Assembly (NCBI GenBank): GCA_937925895.1
Contig: CALANC010000476.1
Coordinates: 1-5,429, forward strand
Direction of reading: 5' to 3'
Length of the DNA: 5,429 bases
Source: an uncultured Desulfobacterales bacterium
GTDB lineage: Bacteria; Desulfobacterota; Desulfobacteria; Desulfobacterales; UBA11574
Below, one piece after another: positions 1 to 5,429 of this stretch. Under the pieces are notes generated by a model. That model made no database searches. It was not told the DNA's origin and was given only the letters and a program-made list of their open reading frames with translations. Positions within the stretch are counted from its first letter, which is position 1, and each line of letters opens with the position of its first letter. The translations under genes and the position numbers were made by a program.

Positions 1-1
1 G

Positions 2-1594
2 TTGGCAGGCTGGTTTCGTATTCTCATAACTGCTGCGTCTGCCGGGGCTCCCACCATCATTCTAACTCTGGCCGTGGCTGACAGCGTTCATGTATTGGTG
101 ACGATTTACCAGCAGATGCGTCAGGGCCAATCAAAACATGATGCCATTGCAGAATCTTTGCGGATAAACTTTCAGCCGGTGTTTCTCACCAGCGTTACCA
201 CAGCCATCGGTTTTCTGACCATGAATTTTTCCGATGCCCCACCGTTCCGGGATTTGGGAAATATCGTGGCCATGGGCGTGATGGCGGCGTTTGTATACTC
301 GGTTCTTTTCCTGCCGTCTTTGATTGCCGTACTCCCTGTCCGAGTTAAATCAAGACCTGAAAAAGCAGATTGCGCCAGCTGCGATCGGTTGGCGGATTTC
401 GTAATCAATCGACGCAGATTCGTATTTTGGGGATCCCTGGTCGTCATATCCCTGCTCACTGCCGGAACCTTGAGAATTGAGCTAAACGACGACTGGATCA
501 AATACTTTGGGAAAAGTTTCGACATCAGAAGGGCGACGGATTTTACCGAAGAAAACCTCACCGGATTTCACGTAATCGAATATTCCCTGGAATCAGGTGA
601 AACAGGCGGGATTAACAATCCTGATTATCTGGCCATTGTGGATGCGTTTGTCGGCTGGTATCGAAAGCAGCAGAAAGTTGTCAATGTAAAGACGATCACC
701 GACACCATGAAGCGGCTTAACAAAAACATGCACGGAGATGACGATTTTTTTTACACCATTCCCAAGCAGCGTGATCTTGCGGCCCAATACTTATTGCTAT
801 ACGAAATGTCACTCCCTTTTGGTCTTGATCTGAACAACCAAATTAACGTCGACAAATCTGCATCCCGAATGTTGGTGACCTTGAAAGGCACGACGACAAG
901 GGAACTGCGTGAAATGGATGAAAAGGCACGAGCCTGGTTGAAGGCAAACGCAACTGAACGCATGTTCACCTATGGCTCGGGCTTGTCGATTATTTGGGCC
1001 CATTTATCCAAACGAAATATTAACAGCATGCTGGGGGCCTCTTTAGGTGCCCTGGTTTTGATTTCAGTTATCCTGATGGTTGCGCTGCGAAGTTTCAAAC
1101 TCGGTCTTTTAAGCTTGCTTCCCAATTTGGCACCGGCATTCATGGCATTCGGCATTTGGGGATTAACTGTCGGCCAGGTAGGTTTAGGATTGTCGGTCAT
1201 CGTAGCCATGACTCTTGGCATCGTCGTAGATGATACCGTGCACTTTATGAGCAAGTATATCCGGGCCCGGAAAGAGCACCGAATGAATCCAGCCGGTGCC
1301 GTCCGTTATTCCTTTAACACCGTTGGCACGGCCATGTGGATAACAACCATAGCACTCGTGGCGGGATTCATGGTTCTTTCCTTTTCAGGATATAGAATGA
1401 ATTCGGATATGGGCCTGATGTCGGCTCTAACCGTTTCACTGGCATTGGTTCTGGATTTTTTATTTTTACCGACCTTATTGATGAAAGCAGAGAAAAAAAG
1501 AGATGAAGCATTTAATCAAAAGACAAATGGGACAGATACTGACTTGTATGATGATATTTTCGCTCCTGTTTCCTTTACCGGCGACAGCAGCTGA
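2..1594 (+). CDS. RND/MMPL-family membrane exporter, C-terminal part (5' end outside window)
   Basis: Inner-membrane RND-superfamily exporter of the MMPL type, probably moving a lipid or other hydrophobic substrate. The 530 visible residues enter in frame at the window edge; family members usually have about 750-900, so the N-terminal third is missing and the TTG at 2 is not a real start. In fragment numbering, helices are seen near 6-26, 62-77, 86-113 and 140-157. A soluble periplasmic domain follows (about 158-340), then a second helix bundle near 343-361, 368-393, 397-416, 445-462 and 470-494. The charged motif GIVVDDTVHF (Asp410, Asp411) is the family's TM10-type proton-relay signature, and ADSVH (Asp27) is its counterpart in the first half. 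The last 31 residues (from Arg500) are hydrophilic, lie wholly in DNA shared with the next gene, and do not look conserved; see the finding on the A7 run. The substrate cannot be told from sequence. Confidence 0.9.
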   Translation: MAGWFRILITAASAGAPTIILTLAVADSVHVLVTIYQQMRQGQSKHDAIAESLRINFQPVFLTSVTTAIGFLTMNFSDAPPFRDLGNIVAMGVMAAFVYSVLFLPSLIAVLPVRVKSRPEKADCASCDRLADFVINRRRFVFWGSLVVISLLTAGTLRIELNDDWIKYFGKSFDIRRATDFTEENLTGFHVIEYSLESGETGGINNPDYLAIVDAFVGWYRKQQKVVNVKTITDTMKRLNKNMHGDDDFFYTIPKQRDLAAQYLLLYEMSLPFGLDLNNQINVDKSASRMLVTLKGTTTRELREMDEKARAWLKANATERMFTYGSGLSIIWAHLSKRNINSMLGASLGALVLISVILMVALRSFKLGLLSLLPNLAPAFMAFGIWGLTVGQVGLGLSVIVAMTLGIVVDDTVHFMSKYIRARKEHRMNPAGAVRYSFNTVGTAMWITTIALVAGFMVLSFSGYRMNSDMGLMSALTVSLALVLDFLFLPTLLMKAEKKRDEAFNQKTNGTDTDLYDDIFAPVSFTGDSS

Positions 1595-2318
1595 TTCTGC
1601 AGAGGAGAAAGGTCTTGCCATAGCTTTGGAGGAAGACAGGCGGGATAACGGATTTGGAGATTTCATTGCCGACATGCTCATGACTTTAAGGAATAAACAT
1701 GGACAGAAGAGTATCAGAAAAATCCGGGTCCGAACCTTGGAAGTGAAAAATGACGGCGACAAAACCCTGACCATTTTCGATAATCCCAGAGATGTGAAGG
1801 GGACCGCTTTTCTGACCTTTAGCCACAAAAAGGGAGATGATGACCAGTGGCTTTACCTGCCGGCGTTAAAAAGGGTAAAAAGAATAAGCTCCCGGAACAA
1901 ATCGGGTTCATTCATGGGCAGCGAATTTGCCTATGAAGATATTTCCAGTCAGGAAGTTGAGAAATATACCTACAAATGGATTCGGGATGAAGAGTATGAC
2001 GGCCGAGAATGTTTTGTGATCGAGCGTTATCCGGTTGACAAAAAGAATTCCGGCTACACACAACAGGTCATCTGGATCGACAAACTCGAATATCGCCCGT
2101 GGAAAATAGAGTATTTCGATCGAAAAAGCTCCCTTTTTAAAACCCTTACATTCAATGGATACCAAAAATATATAGACCGCTTCTGGAGACCGGACAAGAT
2201 GAACATGGTCAACCATCAAAATGGAAAAAGTACGGAACTGACCTGGTCTAATTATAAGTTTCGTGTCGGTCTCAAGGACAAAGACTTCAACAAGAACAGC
2301 CTGAAAAGGGTGAGATAA
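1503..2318 (+). CDS. LolA-like outer membrane lipoprotein-sorting protein, periplasmic
   Basis: A 271-residue secreted protein of the LolA-like family annotated as 'outer membrane lipoprotein-sorting protein' (PF17131 type). Residues 1-30 form a Sec signal peptide: Lys/Arg-rich start, hydrophobic core near 12-25, likely cleavage after ATA or ATAA before Asp31; there is no lipobox. The family hallmark is at about 115-146: QWLYLPALKRVKRI, then SGSFMGSEFAYEDI. The rest is the beta-rich half-barrel expected of a lipid carrier. Genes of this family commonly sit beside an RND exporter and an outer-membrane protein, as here, so a role as periplasmic shuttle between them is likely (inference). The ATG at 1503 lies inside the exporter gene, giving a 92-base overlap; a purine-rich stretch (1490-1502) precedes it but there is no strong Shine-Dalgarno, suggesting translational coupling. 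Met9 is a possible later start but would lose the basic N-terminus of the signal peptide. Confidence 0.88.
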   Translation: MKHLIKRQMGQILTCMMIFSLLFPLPATAADSAEEKGLAIALEEDRRDNGFGDFIADMLMTLRNKHGQKSIRKIRVRTLEVKNDGDKTLTIFDNPRDVKGTAFLTFSHKKGDDDQWLYLPALKRVKRISSRNKSGSFMGSEFAYEDISSQEVEKYTYKWIRDEEYDGRECFVIERYPVDKKNSGYTQQVIWIDKLEYRPWKIEYFDRKSSLFKTLTFNGYQKYIDRFWRPDKMNMVNHQNGKSTELTWSNYKFRVGLKDKDFNKNSLKRVR

Positions 2319-2327
2319 GTTGAGCTG

Positions 2328-3548
2328 GTGGAAAATACTAGAAATTTAACACACCACAAAATTATGCCGCTAATGGCATGGCTCCTGTCTCTAATGGTCC
2401 TGTTGACACCTCAAGCTCTGGGGCACGAATTTTCGGGGCATGTTGCTGCCGAAGGCAGGTTTTTCCTGGACGAGCCGATTTTTCCGGAACAGGAAAGGAA
2501 CAACGCCTCAATTTCTTTCCAACCTGAATATTACCACGAATGGAAAGGCGGTTCGAGTTTCATTTTTGTGCCCTTTGCCCGGATAGACAACGCCGACGAT
2601 GAGCGGAGTCATGTCGATATTCGCGAATTAAACTTTTTGTGGCTGGGAGACACGTGGGAGCTACGTGTAGGCGTGGGAAAAGTATTCTGGGGCGTTTTGG
2701 AATTCGTCCATTTGGTGGACGTCATCAATCAGACGGATTTGGTGGAGAGTATTGACGGCGAAGACAAGCTCGGCCAACCTATGATCAACTTCACCCTGCC
2801 AAGAGATTGGGGAGTGATGGACCTGTTTGTTTTGCCTTACTTTCGAGAACGGACGTTTCCGGGGAGCGAAGGACGTCTGCGTACTTCCCCAGTAGTTGAC
2901 ACAGACAACGCCATATATGAAAACAACCATAAGGAACATCACATCGATTTTGCTGTAAGATACAGCCACTCTTTGGGGAACTTGGATTTCGGGATATACC
3001 AATTCCTGGGAACCGGACGGGAACCCACACTTCTCTCAGATTTAAACGAATCGGGTCTTCCGGTCTTGATCCCCTTCTATGAGCAGATCAATCAGACCGG
3101 TGTTGACCTGCAACTTGTTGCAGGAGAGTGGTTGTGGAAATTGGAAGCACTGTACCGAACCGGTCAAGGCGAAGATTTTTTTGCCTTTGTAGGTGGATTT
3201 GAATATACTTTCGTGGGCATATTCGACACCAATGCTGATTTAGGAGTAATATGTGAATTGGCGTACGATGGTCGTGATGATGAAGCGACAACAATCTTTG
3301 AAAACGACGTCGTGTTAGGCCTGCGGGCTACCGTAAACGATGCTGCCAGTACCGTTTTATTGGTCGGCATGAGCCAAGACCTGAACAACCGCTCAAAAAA
3401 TATTAGTATTGAAGCCAGTCGACGTTTTGGTAACAACATTAAAGCCACCCTTGAGGGGTATGCATTTCTCAACCCATCCGAAGACGGTCCTTTTTATAGT
3501 TTGCGCACGGACGATTTCATACGATTTGAAGTTGCCTACTATTTTTAA
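2328..3548 (+). CDS. Putative outer-membrane beta-barrel protein of the RND/LolA-like cluster
   Basis: A 406-residue exported protein with features of an outer-membrane beta-barrel. Residues 13-32 form a hydrophobic signal peptide (MPLMAWLLSLMVLL core, cleavage probably after ALG, before His33). The mature part is rich in alternating hydrophobic/polar strands with aromatic ends, and the chain ends FEVAYYF, the terminal aromatic/Phe signature recognised by the Bam machinery. A segment at about 117-137 (GVGKVFWGVLEF followed by DVINQTDLVE) resembles the 'WG..D.iN..D' pattern I associate with DUF1302-type barrels that accompany RND and LolA-like genes, but I cannot confirm the family. The gene starts 9 bases after the LolA-like stop and is surely in the same operon. 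Start chosen: GTG 2328. ATG 2364 would give a more standard signal peptide but has no visible ribosome site; the GTG has only a distant AAGGG (2306-2310). Proposed role: outer-membrane partner of the exporter. Confidence 0.72.
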   Translation: MENTRNLTHHKIMPLMAWLLSLMVLLTPQALGHEFSGHVAAEGRFFLDEPIFPEQERNNASISFQPEYYHEWKGGSSFIFVPFARIDNADDERSHVDIRELNFLWLGDTWELRVGVGKVFWGVLEFVHLVDVINQTDLVESIDGEDKLGQPMINFTLPRDWGVMDLFVLPYFRERTFPGSEGRLRTSPVVDTDNAIYENNHKEHHIDFAVRYSHSLGNLDFGIYQFLGTGREPTLLSDLNESGLPVLIPFYEQINQTGVDLQLVAGEWLWKLEALYRTGQGEDFFAFVGGFEYTFVGIFDTNADLGVICELAYDGRDDEATTIFENDVVLGLRATVNDAASTVLLVGMSQDLNNRSKNISIEASRRFGNNIKATLEGYAFLNPSEDGPFYSLRTDDFIRFEVAYYF

Positions 3549-3574
3549 AGCCTAATTTAGTTCGCTTCGCCCCG

Positions 3575-3603
3575 CCTGCCAGTGCAAGGCACGAGCGGGC
3601 AGG
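3575..3603. repeat. GC-rich inverted repeat (hairpin) after the outer-membrane gene
   Basis: CCTGCC at 3575-3580 pairs with GGCAGG at 3598-3603, and inside it GTGC (3582-3585) pairs with GCAC (3589-3592) around an AAG loop. It starts 26 bases after the stop of the barrel gene. No T-run follows, so it is not a standard intrinsic terminator; it could be an mRNA-end-stabilising hairpin or the edge of a small dispersed repeat that continues into the TGGAATAATGG cluster. Confidence 0.5.
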
Positions 3604-3610
3604 TCACAAT

Positions 3611-3667
3611 TGGAATAATGGCATACTGGAATGATGGAATAATGGTTTTGGGGTATTGGGAAAATGG
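3611..3667. repeat. Cluster of degenerate 11-base repeats (TGGAATAATGG-like)
   Basis: Four copies of the pattern TGGRAWRATGG occur: TGGAATAATGG at 3611, TGGAATGATGG at 3627, TGGAATAATGG at 3635 (overlapping the former by three bases) and TGGGAAAATGG at 3657. Spacing is irregular (16, 8, 22), so it is neither a clean tandem array nor CRISPR-like. It directly follows the GC-rich hairpin and may be part of the same dispersed intergenic element. Confidence 0.55.
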
Positions 3668-3733
3668 TTTATTTGGAAAACTCCTCTTGACAGAAGATTT
3701 ACTATAGCAGATCAAATAAATGTTATTTTAAAG

Positions 3734-3762
3734 TTGACAGGAATACAAAGTGATACTAAATA
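3734..3762 (+). promoter_or_regulatory. Possible sigma70-type promoter for the selenoprotein gene
   Basis: A perfect -35 hexamer TTGACA lies at 3734-3739. With 17-base spacing the -10 would be TAAATA (3757-3762), only 3 of 6 matches to TATAAT, so the call is weak. It would leave a leader of roughly 95 bases before ATG 3864. A second identical TTGACAG at 3687 has no better -10 at proper spacing. Confidence 0.3.
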
Positions 3763-3848
3763 GTCAGGACAAATCGTACTAGAGTTAAACAAGCCAGAAT
3801 ATTTTTGTTATCCACGTATGCCCGACATTTATGGGCGAAAGATTGTCA

Positions 3849-3856
3849 AGAAAGGA
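3849..3856 (+). promoter_or_regulatory. Shine-Dalgarno site that decides the start at ATG 3864
   Basis: AGAAAGGA ends seven bases before ATG 3864, close to ideal spacing. The in-frame upstream ATG at 3831 has no purine-rich site in front of it and would add 11 residues lying upstream of and across this site. The 3864 start is therefore preferred. Confidence 0.75.
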
Positions 3857-3863
3857 AAAATAT

Positions 3864-5183
3864 ATGCAAGAACCGATCAAATTGGGAAAAAGAGATCGCA
3901 AGATAGCGGTTTCTCCTGAAATGGCAGACCTTTGTCTAACGTGTGGAATGTGTGCAAGTGGATGTCCCGCCAGCAACCTTGTTACGGGTTGGGATCCGAG
4001 AAAGGCAATAAGGTATCTGGCTTTGGGATTGGAGCAAGATGTTGTTGATTCCAAATGGCCGTGGGTTTGTACATTGTGCGCCAGATGTCAATATGCGTGT
4101 CCGATGGGGATTCAATTGATAAAGACCTTTCGGAGTTGCCGGACTGCACGGGAACGAGATCTAGTTCCGGGCCCCATTCACAAAGGTACGATCATGAACT
4201 TTGAAAGGGGGAACAACCTGGGGATTCCCAGGGATGACTTCTTGTTTTTGCTGGCAGATATGGGTCCGGAAATGGAAGAGGATGAGGAATGGCCCTGTCC
4301 GGGATTCTATGTGCCTGTGGACAAGGAAGGTGCAAACATTATTGTCACGGTCAATTCCAAAGAACCTTTTGCAGAGCCGGACGACATGAAGTTTTGGTGG
4401 CGGATCTTTTATGCTGCAAAGGAAGACTGGACAGTATCATCCACCAACTGGGAAGGGGTTAACTGGGGCCTGTTCTCCGGCGACGATGAAAACTGGAAAA
4501 TCCAGGTGGAGCGTGTCCTGGAAAATGCTCGAAGGCTAAAGGTGAAGACGATCTTATACCCGGAATGAGGCCATGCCTATTTTGCAACCCGGGTCGGGTT
4601 CAATAATTGGTTTCCGGAAGCTTTTGAGGAATTTAGAGTTGTTAGTGTATTCGATTTGTTAAAGGAGTACATTGAGACCGGAAGAATAAAAATAGACAAA
4701 TCCAAACACCCGCAATTAACCACCGTGCACGATCCATGCAATTACGTGAGAAAGTCCTACTTGCTTTTTGGTGATCACGAGGCAGAAAAAAGCCGGTGGA
4801 TCGTATCCCGGTGCTGTGAGAATACAGTGGAGATGATTGACAGCCCTTTGAATAATCATTGCTGTGGAGCGGGCGGTGGCGCTTGGGCCATGCCGTATGA
4901 TGAGGAACGTCTGGGTTACGGTAAGACCAAAGCGGATCAGATCAAGAAAACCGGGGCAGAAATGGTCATCGCGCCGTGCCACAATTGCCGTGACCAAATC
5001 ATGAAAGGTCTTGCCAAGGAATTTGATATGGGTAATTATAAAGAGACCATGTACATCTGGGAATTGGTGGCAGAATCGTTGATCATAGAGCCCTGGAGCC
5101 AGGAAGAAATAAAAAAAGCCCATGCTGAGCGAGATGCCCAGCTTGAAAGAGATGGTGTCGATCTAATGGACGAGGATTGGTAA
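3864..5183 (+). CDS. HdrD/DsrK-like Fe-S oxidoreductase, predicted selenoprotein (Sec235 read from UGA 4566-4568)
   Basis: Heterodisulfide-reductase-like iron-sulfur protein, probably passing electrons in a cytoplasmic or membrane-associated redox complex. Two ferredoxin motifs CX2CX2CX3CP (Cys24/27/30/34 and Cys69/72/75/79) should bind two [4Fe-4S] clusters. Residues 100-230 are a low-Cys region (only Cys145). The C-terminal CCG domain is complete: Cys292 (HDPC), Cys333-Cys334 (CCGAGGG), Cys372 and Cys375 (PCHNC), spacing CX40CCX37CX2C, as in domains that hold the noncubane [4Fe-4S] cluster of HdrB-type subunits. An in-frame TGA at codon 235 lies in YPE-U-GHAYFATR, where DsrK/HdrD-like relatives carry ECGHAY; the frame then runs open to TAA 5181-5183, giving 439 residues. 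A SECIS-like hairpin follows the TGA. An extra Cys pair (317-318) is also present. Stopping at the TGA would remove the whole CCG domain. Partner and substrate are unknown; no other hdr, qmo, dsr or flx gene is in the window. Alternatives: an inactivating nonsense mutation or a base error. Confidence 0.85.
4560..4617 (+). promoter_or_regulatory. Bacterial SECIS-like stem-loop
   Basis: The upper stem starts 13 bases after the UGA: TTG (4582-4584) with CAA (4601-4603), one bulged C (4585), then AACCC (4586-4590) with GGGTT (4596-4600). The apical loop is GGGTC (4591-4595), or GGT if G4591 pairs C4595. A lower stem CCGGAA (4560-4565) with TTCCGG (4612-4617), plus GCCA (4570-4573) with TGGT (4608-4611), places the UGA at the base of the structure. 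E. coli fdhF has the same plan: UGA at the foot, a bulged base in the upper stem, and a GGUC loop bound by SelB. Folded by eye, not by energy calculation. Confidence 0.75.
4566..4568 (+). other. In-frame UGA codon predicted to encode selenocysteine (Sec235)
   Basis: This is the only stop in the frame between 3864 and 5181. It replaces the Cys of an E-C-G-H-A-Y motif, and conserved protein sequence continues without a break on its 3' side. Cys-to-Sec exchange at a redox or metal-ligand Cys is the usual pattern of selenoprotein evolution. Confidence 0.82.
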
Positions 5184-5201
5184 TAATATCAGTAAATTAA
5201 T

Positions 5202-5236
5202 AAACGGCCACCCCTATGTGAGTGGCCGTTTTTTTT
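5202..5236 (+). terminator. Strong intrinsic terminator after the selenoprotein gene
   Basis: AAACGGCCAC (5202-5211) pairs perfectly with GTGGCCGTTT (5222-5231) around a ten-base loop, followed by a T-run that covers 5229-5236. It starts 18 bases after the TAA. On the minus strand the same hairpin is followed by a looser T-rich stretch (TTTATTAATTT), so it may also end the convergent zinc-ribbon transcript. Confidence 0.9.
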
Positions 5237-5243
5237 CTCAAAC

Positions 5244-5267
5244 CTTCCGGTTAGGAAGTCTTTTTTT
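5244..5267 (+). terminator. Second, weaker intrinsic terminator in tandem
   Basis: CTTCC (5244-5248) pairs with GGAAG (5254-5258) around GGTTA, then TC and seven T (5261-5267). The five-base stem is short, so it is probably a backup to the terminator just upstream. It lies directly before the 3' end of the convergent gene. Confidence 0.55.
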
Positions 5268-5274
5268 CAGAGAT

Positions 5275-5429
5275 TTAATCTTCCTCTTCTTCTAATTTCC
5301 CCTTGATTCCGGTGCCGCAATGGGGGCAAAGGATATCGATTTCTTCTTCCTTGCCGATAAACTTCTCCCTTAATTTTTCTGGACCCAAAAACGTTACATC
5401 TCCGCAGGCGCATTCCGGACATTCTGCCC
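5275..5429 (-). CDS. Small zinc-ribbon protein, C-terminal part (5' end outside window)
   Basis: Reading the minus strand from the window end gives 50 in-frame residues before TAA (5277-5275), too late in the window for its start to be seen. It shows two cysteine knuckles, CPECACG near the visible start and CPHCG about 30 residues later, the pattern of a zinc ribbon (or rubredoxin-like metal site). Between them is a charged stretch (EKLREKF, KEEEIDI), and the tail is acidic (KLEEEED). No specific family is recognised; it could be a short nucleic-acid- or protein-binding ribbon or the end of a longer protein. It converges on the selenoprotein gene, with the terminators between them, and so is not in its operon. 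Confidence 0.68.
   Translation of the reverse strand, partial: AECPECACGDVTFLGPEKLREKFIGKEEEIDILCPHCGTGIKGKLEEEED

Larger units (their letters stand above)
3549..3830. other. Intergenic spacer without a gene
   Basis: About 280 bases separate the envelope operon from the selenoprotein gene. I see no coding frame worth calling. The stretch contains a GC-rich hairpin (3575-3603), a cluster of short degenerate repeats (3611-3667), then AT-rich DNA with two TTGACAG boxes at 3687 and 3734 that probably holds the promoter for the next gene. Confidence 0.7.

Noticed and set aside
172..561. Minus-strand open frame inside the exporter gene, and similar antisense frames at 593-1254, 1475-1828, 1908-2219, 2661-3472 and 4716-5123
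   Set aside because: They lie antisense to well-supported genes, show no family motifs or ribosome sites, and look like shadow frames.
1493..1500. A dnaX-type A AAA AAG slippery heptamer at the exporter end
   Set aside because: The phase is wrong: the zero-frame codons here are AAA AAA AGA, so the canonical heptamer is not read in the required register. Slippage on the A run remains possible but is not a standard signal.
3575..3610. Intrinsic terminator after the outer-membrane gene
   Set aside because: The hairpin is not followed by a T-run (TCACAATTGG instead).
3611..3667. CRISPR or clean tandem repeat array
   Set aside because: Units are only 11 bases, imperfect, irregularly spaced and partly overlapping, with no spacers of constant length.
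3831..4568. A separate 245-residue ferredoxin-type protein ending at TGA 4568
   Set aside because: It would end in the middle of a conserved ECGHAY-type motif, and its missing CCG domain continues in the same frame. The ATG at 3831 also has no ribosome site.
4656..5183. A separate 175-residue CCG-domain protein starting at TTG 4656
   Set aside because: The 29 codons between the TGA and this TTG read as conserved family sequence (GHAYFATR onward), so the TTG is an internal Leu. A free-standing start is not needed.

Overview
The window looks like a piece of a Desulfobacterota-type (sulfate-reducer-like, Gram-negative, anaerobic) chromosome or metagenomic contig. This is inferred from three things: an envelope RND/LolA-like/outer-membrane-protein gene set, an HdrD/DsrK-type iron-sulfur oxidoreductase, and what looks like a selenocysteine codon inside that oxidoreductase. 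Base composition appears moderate and even across the genes, with no obvious foreign island.

Left part (1-3548), all on the + strand and closely packed: the C-terminal two thirds of an RND/MMPL-type membrane exporter (cut by the window edge), a secreted LolA-like 'outer membrane lipoprotein-sorting' protein that overlaps it by 92 bases, and after a 9-base gap an outer-membrane beta-barrel protein ending in Phe. Together they read as one operon that would move a hydrophobic substrate or lipid through the envelope: inner-membrane pump, periplasmic carrier, outer-membrane partner. The long overlap between the first two genes is odd. It begins at a run of seven A, and one extra A would end the exporter in a neat ATGA stop/start overlap.

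Spacer (3549-3830): no gene. It holds a GC-rich hairpin, a cluster of four degenerate TGGAATAATGG repeats, and two TTGACAG boxes 47 bp apart upstream of the next gene.

Right part (3864-5183): a naive reading gives two ORFs, one ending at TGA 4566-4568 and one starting at TTG 4656. They share a reading frame and together make one HdrD/DsrK-like protein of 439 residues, with two N-terminal [4Fe-4S] motifs and a C-terminal CCG domain. The TGA falls exactly where relatives have the Cys of an 'ECGHAY' motif. It is followed at the right distance by a hairpin with a bulged base and a GGUC apical loop, the layout of a bacterial SECIS element. I therefore annotate one selenoprotein with Sec at residue 235. 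This is the main discovery in the window.

The selenoprotein gene is followed by two tandem intrinsic terminators (5202-5236, 5244-5267). A convergent minus-strand zinc-ribbon protein, cut by the window end, closes the window.
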